In this document: positions 1-5,996 of the stretch, piece by piece
Layout of the letters: each line of letters opens with the position of its first letter
Numbering within the stretch: position 1 is the first letter of the stretch
Assembly: GCA_035446765.1 (NCBI GenBank)
Contig: DAOTFU010000033.1
Coordinates: 1-8,809 of the forward strand
Direction: 5' to 3'
DNA from: JALOAF01 sp035446765
GTDB taxonomy: Bacteria; Patescibacteriota; Gracilibacteria; Absconditabacterales; Absconditicoccaceae
Length of the DNA: 8,809 nt
Notes under the pieces: model-generated
The model's database searches: none
Told to the model about the DNA's origin: nothing
What the model saw: the letters and a program-made list of their open reading frames with translations, nothing else
Translations under genes and position numbers: made by a program

Positions 1-148
1 CTATCATTATAATGCTATTTCCTCGTAAAACCTAAATATTAAAAATAATAAGAGATATACAATATAGTGTATTCTTTATACTTATTATCATATGACTTAT
101 AGTAATCACCTTTACACAACATCTATTGAGAAACTTCTTCTTTGATTT
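1..148. other. AT-rich stretch with no supported gene
   Basis: I see no coding frame under table 25, no RNA gene and no strong promoter here. A small hairpin (TTCTTTG ... CAAAGAA, 138-158) overlaps the stop of the decayed frame but has no U-tract on either strand. Confidence 0.5.
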
Positions 149-427
149 TTACAAAGAATTAGAAATCAAAAAACTACTTTGAGCAACACACAAAGCTGCA
201 AATAGTGGTTTCATACTTACATTGCTATTCATCATCACAGCATGATTTATCGTATGATTTATACTTACATGCTTATCACTAAACATACTAGATGCAAATC
301 TTGTATCACTGTGAGTAGATCTAAATTTATGCAATGTAATACCAAGTTTCTTTATATGATATGTAATATTTGGTCTAATAGCTACATTACTATGATACCA
401 AAGACTAAATAAGTTAGAAAGAAAATT
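149..427 (-). pseudogene. Decayed open frame, possibly the C-terminal end of a tyrosine recombinase
   Basis: An open frame of 92 codons runs from just after an in-frame TAG (428-430) to a TAA at 149-151. It has no ATG near its beginning; the first usable start is TTG at 332-334. The stretch KKLGITLHKFRSTHS recalls the H-x-x-R box of tyrosine recombinases (a short helix, 'GIT', then HxLRHT). The later HVSI...NSNVSM recalls the 'VSI...HSNVSM' segment before the catalytic tyrosine. The tyrosine position is not conserved (KPLFAAL follows), no R-H-R set can be completed, and the N-terminal part is absent, so if this is a recombinase it is inactive. It contains no TGA codon and only one glycine. 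It could equally be a chance open frame in AT-rich DNA. The resemblance is by eye only. Confidence 0.3.
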
Positions 428-461
428 CTAATAAAATACAAATACATTAATAAGAATAAAC

Positions 462-499
462 AAAAAAAACTAATCCTAATTAAAAAGATTAGTTTTTTT
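462..499 (-). terminator. Rho-independent terminator of the secE-rplA operon
   Basis: The inverted repeat CTAATC (470-475) / GATTAG (487-492) is extended by A-run to T-run pairing (462-469 with 493-499), with an 11-nt loop. On the minus strand the stem is followed by a U-tract. It begins 17 nt after the rplA stop. The A/T symmetry means it could also act on plus-strand transcripts. Confidence 0.8.
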
Positions 500-515
500 A
501 TATTTTAATAATTTA

Positions 516-1205
516 TTATTTACTAATATAGTCCAAAGTAACTCCAGGTCACATAGAAGATGATAAAACTACTTTTCTTATCAATTTTCACTTTACTCAT
601 GCAGGCTTATTTTCTTCTAAGATATTTAAAACACTTTCTATATTGTCTACAAGTTTGTCATCATCAAAAGACACTTTTCAAACCATTAGATGTATATTAC
701 CTGTTTTATCCAATTTATACTCAATCTTTCATTTCTTTACTTCTTCTACTGATTTAGCAAGATCTGTAGTAACTGTACCAGCTTTTGGGCTAGGCATCAT
801 ACCTTTTGGTCACAAAAGTTTTGCTATAGGAGCCAAATCTCTAATACTATCTGGAGTAGTAAGTAATATATCAAAATTAAACTTACCAGCCTTAACGTCA
901 GCTATTAAATCTGCAGATCCAAATACATCAGCACCAGATTTTTTTGCTTCATCCAACTTATCTTCAGATACAAAAACTGCAACTTTTTTAGTTTTTCCAG
1001 TACCATGAGGTAGTATAGTAGTACCTCTCAACATTTGATCATTAAATTTTGGATTTGCATTTGTTTTGATTGCTATATCTACACTAGCATCAAATTTTAC
1101 ATTAGAAGTTTTCTTTACAAGTTCTACAGCTTCTACTACTGTATAATCCTTTGTCTTGTCTATCATATTGATAGAATTTACATACTTTTTACCATGTTTA
1201 GGCAT
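516..1205 (-). CDS. rplA: 50S ribosomal protein L1
   Basis: L1 forms the mobile stalk of the large subunit near the E site and, in bacteria, represses its own operon by binding mRNA. The product is 229 residues, the family's usual length. It begins MPKHGKKYVNS and has the L1 core features, including PHGTGKTKKVAVF (about residues 66-78) and GPKGMMPSPKAGTVT (about 133-147). The first 131 residues read without TGA; the rest needs six in-frame TGA codons read as glycine, among them the first glycine of GPKGMMP, an invariant position. The stop is TAA. No Shine-Dalgarno is seen directly before the ATG, only an A/T-rich leader. It is the last gene of the secE-nusG-rplK-rplA operon and is separated from rplK by 92 nt carrying a structured element. 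Confidence 0.96.
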
Positions 1206-1228
1206 TTTAAATAATTTAATTTATAAAA

Positions 1229-1256
1229 GTGGTAAACGGTCTACAAAACCTCCCAC
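1229..1256 (-). promoter_or_regulatory. Putative L1-binding hairpin in the rplK-rplA intergenic mRNA
   Basis: Read on the minus strand, GUGG pairs with CCAC at the ends of this 28-nt element. An asymmetric internal loop (GA opposite GUUUA) follows, then an inner stem GGUUU / AGACC with a UGU loop. Two short helices joined by an asymmetric internal loop is the general architecture of L1-binding sites on mRNA and 23S rRNA. Its position 23 nt upstream of the rplA start fits autogenous control of L1. The fold is visible in the sequence; the L1 assignment is inference from architecture and place. Confidence 0.55.
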
Positions 1257-1263
1257 ATTATTT

Positions 1264-1291
1264 AAATGTACAATTTTAAAATGTACAATTT
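1264..1291. repeat. Two tandem copies of AAATGTACAATTT, period 15
   Basis: Copies lie at 1264-1276 and 1279-1291, between the rplK stop and the putative L1 site. Each contains the palindrome TGTACA. No function is evident. Confidence 0.7.
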
Positions 1292-1297
1292 AAAATC

Positions 1298-1744
1298 TTA
1301 TAGTTCTGTCTCTATTCACATATTTTTAGCTGTTCCAGCTATTATTTTCATTCATCATTCTAAATCAGCAGCATTCATATCTCATTTTTTTATTTCATAG
1401 ATTTCTTCCATATCTGCCTTTGTCAATTTACCTGGCAATTTTTCTTTATTTGGTACGCCAGATCATTTCTTCTCTTTTAACTTCCACAATATCAAGTTTG
1501 AAGTCACAGGATATCATATTTCCACCTTAAAAGTTCTATCTACATAGATAGTCAATTTACATTTAATCTTAACATCAAAACCTCCAAATTTTTGCATAAA
1601 TTCTTGAGTCTTTTCATTAAATTCTTTTGTGAACTGTCAAATGTTTACACCATTTGCTCACAACATTGGTCATAACGGAGGTGCTGGTTGAGCTTTTCCG
1701 GCTACGATCTCCAAGTTTAATACATTTTGTACTTTTCAAGCCAT
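1298..1744 (-). CDS. rplK: 50S ribosomal protein L11
   Basis: L11 is part of the GTPase-associated centre and binds 23S rRNA with its C-terminal domain. The product is 148 residues, close to the usual length of about 141. The N-terminal signature AQPAPPLGPMLGANGVNI (residues 18-35) is clear, followed by FTKEFNEKT. The C-terminal domain holds KKGSGVPNK, the DMNAADLEGG helix and AGTAKNMGI. Ten glycines are encoded by TGA, including both in the PLGPMLG motif and a TGA TGA doublet in DLEGG; none of these positions would make sense as stops. The usual 'TPP' segment reads GYPVTS here. The stop is TAA. The start lies 5 nt after the stop of the upstream membrane-protein gene, so the two are probably translationally coupled. 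There is no Shine-Dalgarno, only AGAAAAAATG. Confidence 0.96.
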
Positions 1745-1749
1745 TTTTT

Positions 1750-2442
1750 CTAATCAATAAATAAAGTTTTTAAATAAGATTTTACCTGATGATATATAGC
1801 ATAATCAATAGCTAACAACCATGATTGATTATCTATCTCCAACAATATCAACACTTTGATATTTTTGTACTCAGGTATGTTTATGTAAGTTATCTTATCT
1901 CCAAATAATCAATTTGCAATGATTTCTTGATCTGTATTCATGACATACAGATTACCATTTAATTTTCTGGCTATATCTGCAAAGTCATAATCATTTTCTC
2001 ACATATTTACATAATATATATTTTTGTCATCTTTGAGAGCATAATCATAAGATATTCAAAGTCTTTCTACAAAATCCAGTTCACCATAATAAGTAGTAGT
2101 ACCAGACAGTAAAGAATCTTCATTTGTCAATTCTTCGTCTGATGACTCTTCATTAGAGGTAAATTCCAAATCTCAAGTCAAAACATCTGGCTCTTCAGGC
2201 ACTTCTTCTTGTTGATTTACTACTTCTTGTACTTCTCCAGTAGTTCACTGTATATTATCTTCACTTATCTCAGTCACAACTATATCTCATGTATAAACTA
2301 CATTTGATTGTGTATTCAAAGCATCTTGCCATACATCTCATTTTGCATAATACAATATTACATAAACCAATATCAACGCCAAACACAACACAATCATAGA
2401 TCGTCTGACATATTGAGAATCTGTAATATATTTGTGAGACAT
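1750..2442 (-). CDS. Acidic single-pass membrane protein of unknown function inside the secE-rplA operon
   Basis: The product is 230 residues and I do not recognise a family. A short basic N-terminus (MSHKYITDSQYVRRS) precedes one hydrophobic helix at about residues 16-33, predicting N-in, C-out topology. A long acidic, Glu-rich and probably disordered linker follows (about 50-110), then a mixed alpha/beta-looking domain (about 118-230) rich in Tyr, Asp and Ile. There is no signal peptidase site or lipobox. Seven in-frame TGA codons encode glycine; the stop is TAG. It lies 63 nt after nusG and only 5 nt before rplK, so it must be co-transcribed with them. This slot is normally empty in bacteria. 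The ATG was chosen because it is the first in frame ahead of the hydrophobic helix; a 7-bp tandem array lies just upstream. The reading frame is secure, the function is unknown. Confidence 0.85.
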
Positions 2443-2473
2443 ATTTTATTTTTGTGTTAAATAAATTTTTTTT

Positions 2474-2501
2474 ACATTTCACATTTCACATTTCACATTT
2501 T
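2474..2501. repeat. Four tandem copies of a 7-bp unit (ACATTTC)
   Basis: Three exact copies and a fourth reading ACATTTT fill most of the 63-nt gap between nusG and the membrane-protein gene. The same ACATTTC heptad recurs at 4265-4276, before the Memo-like gene. Confidence 0.85.
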
Positions 2502-2505
2502 ATAT

Positions 2506-3087
2506 CTAATTCATCAATTCTATCTTGTCCGCATCTATCACTACAGGAGTCAATCTACCAAGCATTTCAATATTTACAATTACAGTTCATTTTTCAGTGT
2601 CAATAGTCTTAATATTTCATTTCATTCATTTAAAGTCTCAAGTCTTAAGCATTACAACATCTCATTCTTTGTAAGGAATCTGCAATTCTGCTCTTTCTTG
2701 AGATTTTGCTATATGATCTACTATGTCTTGATATTCCTTTTCTGTCAATGGTACAGGACGAGTCTCTGCTCATACAATCAATCTAACTCCAGGAGTATTT
2801 CTGATAATATACCATATCTTATCATTCATCTTTGATTTGATAAATACATATCAAGGATACAATTTTTTTTGCTTAATTACTTTTTCTCATTTCTTCAAAG
2901 AGTATTCATTGACTACAGGAGACATATAATCTACTACATCTTCTGAAAGTCATTGCTTTTGTATTCTCTCTTTCATATTTTCTATTACAATTTGTTCTTG
3001 TCCAGAAACAACACTCAAAACATATCGTTTCAAATTATTATCATGGATTTGTTTCTTTATCTCAACAATATTTGCATCTTGTGGCAT
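2506..3087 (-). CDS. nusG: Transcription termination/antitermination protein NusG
   Basis: NusG binds the RNA polymerase clamp through its NGN domain and links it to Rho or the ribosome through its KOW domain. The product is 193 residues, typical length. The NGN domain (about 18-115) contains RYVLSVVSGQEQIVIENM, KLYPGYVFIKSKM and the RNTPGVRLIVG segment. The KOW domain (about 140-190) contains EGDVVMLKTGDFKGMKGN and ends NIEMLGRLTPVVIDADKIE, matching the usual FGRxTPVELD ending. Nine TGA codons encode glycine, including those in YPGYVF and in the KOW motif. The stop is TAG. It starts 26 nt after secE, the classic secE-nusG pairing. No Shine-Dalgarno is seen (AAAACAAAAATATG). Confidence 0.96.
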
Positions 3088-3113
3088 ATTTTTGTTTTAA
3101 TATTTAAAGTCTA

Positions 3114-3296
3114 TTATGAAAAAATAGAATAGAATATGTTGTATATAGCTGTAAATACCAAATCAGCAAATACAAAATACAAAGAAGACAATATAACCAT
3201 TACAAATATAGCAATAGTCAAATTTATATATTGTTTCTTGGTAGGATGTTTAAGTGTTTTAACAGTATCTAAACTGTCATAAATAAATTTCATCAT
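3114..3296 (-). CDS. secE: Preprotein translocase subunit SecE
   Basis: SecE is the small clamp subunit of the SecYEG protein-conducting channel in the inner membrane. The product is 60 residues, the usual size of single-helix SecE proteins. An amphipathic N-terminal helix (about residues 2-17) is followed by the conserved cytoplasmic segment LKHPTKKQ (residues 16-23), matching the family 'v.wPs..e' region, then one transmembrane helix (about 26-48). Its place just upstream of nusG supports the call. Unusually, it contains no glycine, so table 25 does not affect it. The start may be either of two adjacent ATGs. It is the first gene of the operon; no close Shine-Dalgarno is seen. Confidence 0.92.
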   Translation of the reverse strand: MMKFIYDSLDTVKTLKHPTKKQYINLTIAIFVMVILSSLYFVFADLVFTAIYNIFYSIFS

Positions 3297-3422
3297 GATT
3301 TCTTATTTTTATCCTATAAAAAAAAATCTTCCAAACATATATTTAACTATTGCAAGTCCTTTTGCAAGAGAAAGTACAATAATTCCAAAAATTTAGTACA
3401 CAACAAAATACAAGAAGAAAAT

Positions 3423-3496
3423 GGGTCATTTAAGATTTTTCACTAGGAAGTTCCGATTAGGAAATGACGATCTTTGAAAAATGGCTGAAATGACCC
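3423..3496. repeat. Nested palindromic element closed by GGGTCATTT / AAATGACCC
   Basis: A 9-bp closing repeat (3423-3431 with 3488-3496) encloses a second 8-bp stem, ATTTTTCA (3435-3442) with TGAAAAAT (3475-3482). Inside lies a small GGAAGTTCC hairpin flanked by CTA / TAG. An internal AAATGAC (3462-3468) offers an alternative partner for the left arm. The plus-strand right arm is followed by GAGGC and a T-run (3502-3507). This could be a small mobile or REP-like intergenic repeat, or a structured RNA. It is not a tRNA or SRP RNA. Confidence 0.6.
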
Positions 3497-3508
3497 GAGG
3501 CTTTTTTG

Positions 3509-3534
3509 CTTACCCCGCAGTACTGCGGGGTAAG
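3509..3534. repeat. 26-bp perfect palindrome with GC-rich core (copy 1)
   Basis: The core CCCCGCAGTACTGCGGGG (3513-3530) is flanked by CTTA / TAAG, extending the perfect symmetry to 26 bp. The identical 18-bp core occurs at 5108-5125. Its GC content stands out sharply from the surroundings. Neither strand has a U-tract directly after the stem, so it is not a standard terminator. Confidence 0.9.
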
Positions 3535-3575
3535 TCTCAGTGAAACGTTTCAGTTTTTTAAAGACATCAAAAACA

Positions 3576-4217
3576 TTAAAAAAACATACAAGAAAATTGA
3601 TTCTCATCATCTTTGGACAAACTTAGATCTCAAATATTTAGATAAGGGGATTTTTTTGGCTTTTTATCAGACTTCTTGGCAAGATCAAAAAATATCTTAG
3701 ACGAAAAGGAATCTTCATTTTTGTTGAAATCAGAAACAAACATTATATTTGCATTTTTTGATACATTTTTGAGTAATTTTAATGTAGAGGCTTTATCTAC
3801 TTTTTCTCAGATCTCCATAAACATTAAATTCTTATATTCTGATATTACACGCAAAAATGGTAATTCATAGTCTAACCAATCAAAGGTGTGATCCACAGCT
3901 TTTGTGATTTTAGATTTTGCCAATATATCTACAATATTTTTGTCCAAATTCCATTTTTTTCACATAAATACACTTATCTCAGATTTCATCCAAAAAATTT
4001 TGTCGTCCATTGCAGAATCTCATATCAAGACAAGACTATCACATTTTTTGAGCAGTCTATATCAAGTAGCCTTGATAACTCATGTATAGACATGATGCAT
4101 ATCTGGTATCAATGCTACATTAAATATATTTTTATTTTTTCAAAAAAAATCTTTGGCTCACACCAAATAAGAAGCAATCGATTGCAATACCAAACTATTG
4201 TCTATTGTTTTATCCAT
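3576..4217 (-). CDS. Memo-family (AmmeMemoRadiSam protein B-like) protein with degenerate active site
   Basis: Memo proteins are LigB-dioxygenase-like metal-binding proteins. The product here is 213 residues, shorter than the usual 260-300. Segments lining up by eye with the family are NVALIPDMHHVYTGVIKATGY (residues 33-53, for 'IIAPHAGYxYSG...A..AY'), SLVLIGDS (61-68, for 'ilGPSH'), DHTFDWLDYELPFLRVI (109-125, for 'EHSxExxLPFL') and ANIMFVSDF (156-164, for 'lvvSSDFcH'). The family's active-site histidines after P, after GPS and after SDF are missing or displaced; only the Asp of SDF and the DH pair remain. The C-terminal part is short and Lys/Ser-rich. All eight glycines are TGA. The stop is TAA. 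It lies 60 nt downstream of the winged-helix gene and is probably co-transcribed. The fold call is fairly sure; the function is unknown. Confidence 0.6.
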
Positions 4218-4224
4218 GATTTAT

Positions 4225-4276
4225 TTTACAATTTACAACTAACCACTAAACCAATCCCCATTCCACATTTCACATT
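4225..4276. repeat. Heptad repeats in the gap between two minus-strand genes
   Basis: Two copies of TTTACAA (4225-4238) and 1.7 copies of ACATTTC (4265-4276), both with period 7, lie in the 60-nt gap between the winged-helix gene and the Memo-like gene. The second unit is the same as the array at 2474-2501. Confidence 0.65.
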
Positions 4277-4277
4277 G

Positions 4278-4814
4278 TTAATTTTCTTGTTTAGTCCTCA
4301 TAATATCCAACACAAACCTATCTGCAAGTCTATAACGTTTGTTCCATTCATCCAAAGACATAAATACCACATTTACAGTATCAATAAAATATCACCTAAA
4401 TATATCACTTATAGATTCTTTAATTTTATCTATTTGTGGCTTTTCCAGATTTTTATAAATTACTACTAAATCCATATCCAAATTTATACCAAAACTTTTA
4501 CCAAAAAAATATTTTTCAATCATTAGTTCATAAGTACCAAATAATTGAACTAAATCTCACTTTAAACCATGATAAAAAATATTTTTAAGAAGATCACTTA
4601 ATTCTGGTTTGACTGTAATAGACCAACCAGCTCATTCCTTATTTATATCAACTACATTCGCCAACTTTAGAGAATCTACTTGTTTCTTGATAGCAGGAAA
4701 AGTCCAAGTAAGCTCACTTTCAAGAGCTCTCATAGATATTCATTGTCTCCTAAACAATAGGTACTTAAGTATATCCACCTTTGTTTTACTACCAAAAAGT
4801 TTCTCCAAATTCAT
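4278..4814 (-). CDS. Winged-helix DNA-binding protein with possible nucleotidyltransferase-like domain
   Basis: The product is 178 residues. Residues about 1-70 read as a winged helix-turn-helix: MNLEKLFGSKTKVDILKYLL, a typical 'lFGSktRvkiLrlll' opening, then ISMRALESELTWTFPAIKKQVDSL as the recognition part and a wing ending in GAGWSITV. The second half contains FGTYELMIEKYFFGKS followed by LDMDLVVIYKNLE, which recalls the 'FGS...DiDLlvi' strand of minimal nucleotidyltransferases. The GS motif and paired acidic residues are not convincing, so catalysis is doubtful. It ends with a helical DEWNKRYRLADRFVLDIM. Four TGA codons encode glycine; the stop is TAA. It may regulate itself and the Memo-like gene downstream, but no operator is evident. 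The start is the first ATG; it has no Shine-Dalgarno. Confidence 0.65.
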
Positions 4815-4926
4815 TCAAAAATGTTAAATATAAAAACATACTGATAACCAAAAAATATCAATTTTTTTATCAAATACAAGGGGAGTTTTCTCTCATTTTA
4901 CAAAATAATAAAAGTTTGAGATTGCA

Positions 4927-4946
4927 CCTGTCTGCCGACAGGCAGG
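4927..4946. repeat. GC-rich hairpin CCTGTCTG-CCGA-CAGGCAGG
   Basis: An 8-bp stem with one G-U pair and a CCGA tetraloop sits in otherwise AT-rich DNA. Downstream GGCAG (4965-4969) could pair instead with CTGCC (4932-4936). It has no U-tract, so it is probably an intergenic repeat element rather than a terminator. Confidence 0.6.
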
Positions 4947-5097
4947 CTGTCAGGTATCAGGGTTGGCAGAAAATTAATCAACAAACAAAACTTAAGGAGT
5001 CGACCATTTAGTGAAACGGAAGGGATAATCTTTCGTATTCATACAAAAACATTTCAAAACCAATGATGACTGCAATCTGCAAACAAAAATCTTTTTC

Positions 5098-5133
5098 GTT
5101 TCTTTTGCCCCGCAGTACTGCGGGGAAAGAAAC
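5098..5133. repeat. GC-rich palindrome (copy 2) extended by GTTTCTTT / AAAGAAAC arms
   Basis: The core at 5108-5125 is identical to that at 3513-3530. Here it is flanked by complementary arms (5098-5105 with 5126-5133) separated from the core by two unpaired bases (TG), giving a very stable hairpin of about 17 pairs. Both copies have T-rich DNA on their plus-strand left side. Confidence 0.85.
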
Positions 5134-5146
5134 CCCTCGCGGGGAG
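5126..5146 (-). terminator. Probable terminator of the DNA alkylation repair gene
   Basis: On the minus strand CCCC-GCGA-GGGG (5144-5133) is a short GC-rich stem with a tetraloop, followed by TTTCTTT (5132-5126). It starts 30 nt after the stop of the alkylation repair gene. On the plus strand the same stem is followed by AGCG and five Ts, so it may work both ways. Confidence 0.5.
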
Positions 5147-5173
5147 CGTTTTTAGACAAATACACTAAAATGT

Positions 5174-5875
5174 TTATTTATTCAACCAAAATTTTCTTTC
5201 CTGATCACCAAATCTTTCTATAGAATATCTCAACATAGTTCTAGGCATTAATTTTACATTTTTTTCTAAAAATTTTTCAAGTAAGCATTTATCTTTTTTA
5301 CCAAGTTCTCTAAGCATCCATCATACGGCTTTATGTATCAAATCATGCTCATGATCAAGCAAAATCTCAGCCAACTTGATAGTATCTTTAAGTTGTCAAT
5401 TTTTAATCAAAGTCCAAGTGCTCACTATAGCTACTCTCTGTATCCACATATTTTCACTTTTTGCAAAATTATACAAAATATCCTTTTCTTTGTCCAACAA
5501 ATAATCTCAAATAATTTTTGGACAAGTCACATCTACCAAATCCCAATTATTCACATATTCCAGATTTTTTACATAAAAATCAAAAATATTTTTCTCTCTT
5601 GTTTCATCTTTTTCAAATTCATATTTATATACTAAACAGAGTAGTCAACTCATACGAAATTCATGATATTTACTCTCAAGCAATTTTTGAATATCATCAA
5701 AACTAATTTCTTTAAAATATTTTTTTACTACTTGTCTTTGCTGGGGCATGGTAATACCCAAAAATACATCTCCTTCTCCATATTCTCATTTTCCTGTTTT
5801 AAAAAATCACTGCAAAATGCCCGCCTTTTCTGAATTTTGTAAAGCCAAAAGTTCCTTTTTTATTTGAGAATACAT
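5174..5875 (-). CDS. AlkD-type DNA alkylation repair glycosylase
   Basis: AlkD enzymes remove N3- and N7-alkylated purines from DNA using a helical HEAT-repeat fold that does not flip the base into a pocket. The product is 233 residues, the family's usual length. Motifs are FLGITMPQQRQVVKKY (about 38-53), NNWDLVD (109-115), WIQRVAIVSTW (about 140-150) and HDLIHKAVGWMLRELGK (about 177-193). Trp111, Asp115 and Trp186 fall almost exactly where Bacillus cereus AlkD has its essential Trp109, Asp113 and Trp187, so the enzyme is probably active. Six TGA codons encode glycine; the stop is TAA. It is transcribed divergently from the Kef-type gene across a 121-nt gap. No Shine-Dalgarno precedes the ATG. 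Confidence 0.9.
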
Positions 5876-5918
5876 GAAAAAATAGATAATATAAACATAA
5901 GAAAAAACATAGATATTT

Positions 5919-5947
5919 TTGACAAAAAAACAAGTTTTCCGTATAAT
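5919..5947 (+). promoter_or_regulatory. Perfect sigma-70 consensus promoter for the Kef-type gene
   Basis: TTGACA (5919-5924), a 17-nt spacer and TATAAT (5942-5947) match the consensus exactly. Transcription would begin near 5954, leaving a leader of about 43 nt before the ATG at 5997. The gap is shared with the divergent alkylation repair gene, whose own promoter I could not place. Confidence 0.85.
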
Positions 5948-5996
5948 ATAAGTAGTAAAGTTTTGTATTTTACACTTTGTGTTTTAAGCTCTAACA

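Larger units (their letters stand above)
3297..3575. other. Intergenic region with palindromes and the likely secE operon promoter
   Basis: No gene or RNA family is recognised. On the minus strand a weak promoter candidate for the secE operon is TTGCAA (3362-3367), a 16-nt spacer, then TAAATA (3340-3345). TTGCAA is repeated at 3350-3355, making a 6-bp inverted repeat. The left part (from 3423 on the plus strand) holds a nested palindromic element, a 26-bp perfect palindrome and the 12-bp palindrome TGAAACGTTTCA (3541-3552), each discussed separately. Confidence 0.5.
4815..5173. other. 359-nt non-coding region with GC-rich hairpins
   Basis: No gene is supported on either strand under table 25. 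Moving along the plus strand there is AT-rich DNA that may hold the promoter of the winged-helix gene, then the hairpin at 4927-4946. A stretch at 5010-5018 shares the 9-mer AGTGAAACG with 3539-3547 in the other intergenic region. The second palindrome copy and the alkylation-repair gene's terminator follow. Confidence 0.6.

Noticed and set aside
1..13. A minus-strand gene starting at ATG 5-7 with AGGA upstream and running off the left edge
   Set aside because: Only two codons are visible, and the other genes do not use Shine-Dalgarno sequences, so the AGGA is weak support.
643..1008. A 121-codon plus-strand open frame
   Set aside because: It is antisense to rplA, which is unambiguous.
2474..2501. 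CRISPR-like array
   Set aside because: The units are 7 bp with no spacers; it is a simple tandem repeat.
3310..3392. Small leader peptide upstream of secE (a frame ending VKYMFGRFFFIG)
   Set aside because: It has no standard start codon in a sensible position and no supporting signal.
3423..3496. tRNA, SRP RNA or tmRNA in the structured intergenic element
   Set aside because: There is no T-loop GGTTCGAATCC-like sequence, no cloverleaf and no SRP GGAAG/GAGCAG motif pair.
3888..4469. A 193-codon plus-strand open frame
   Set aside because: It overlaps two minus-strand genes that show family motifs and TGA-glycine usage, and its translation is low-complexity Ile/Phe/His-rich sequence typical of an antisense shadow.
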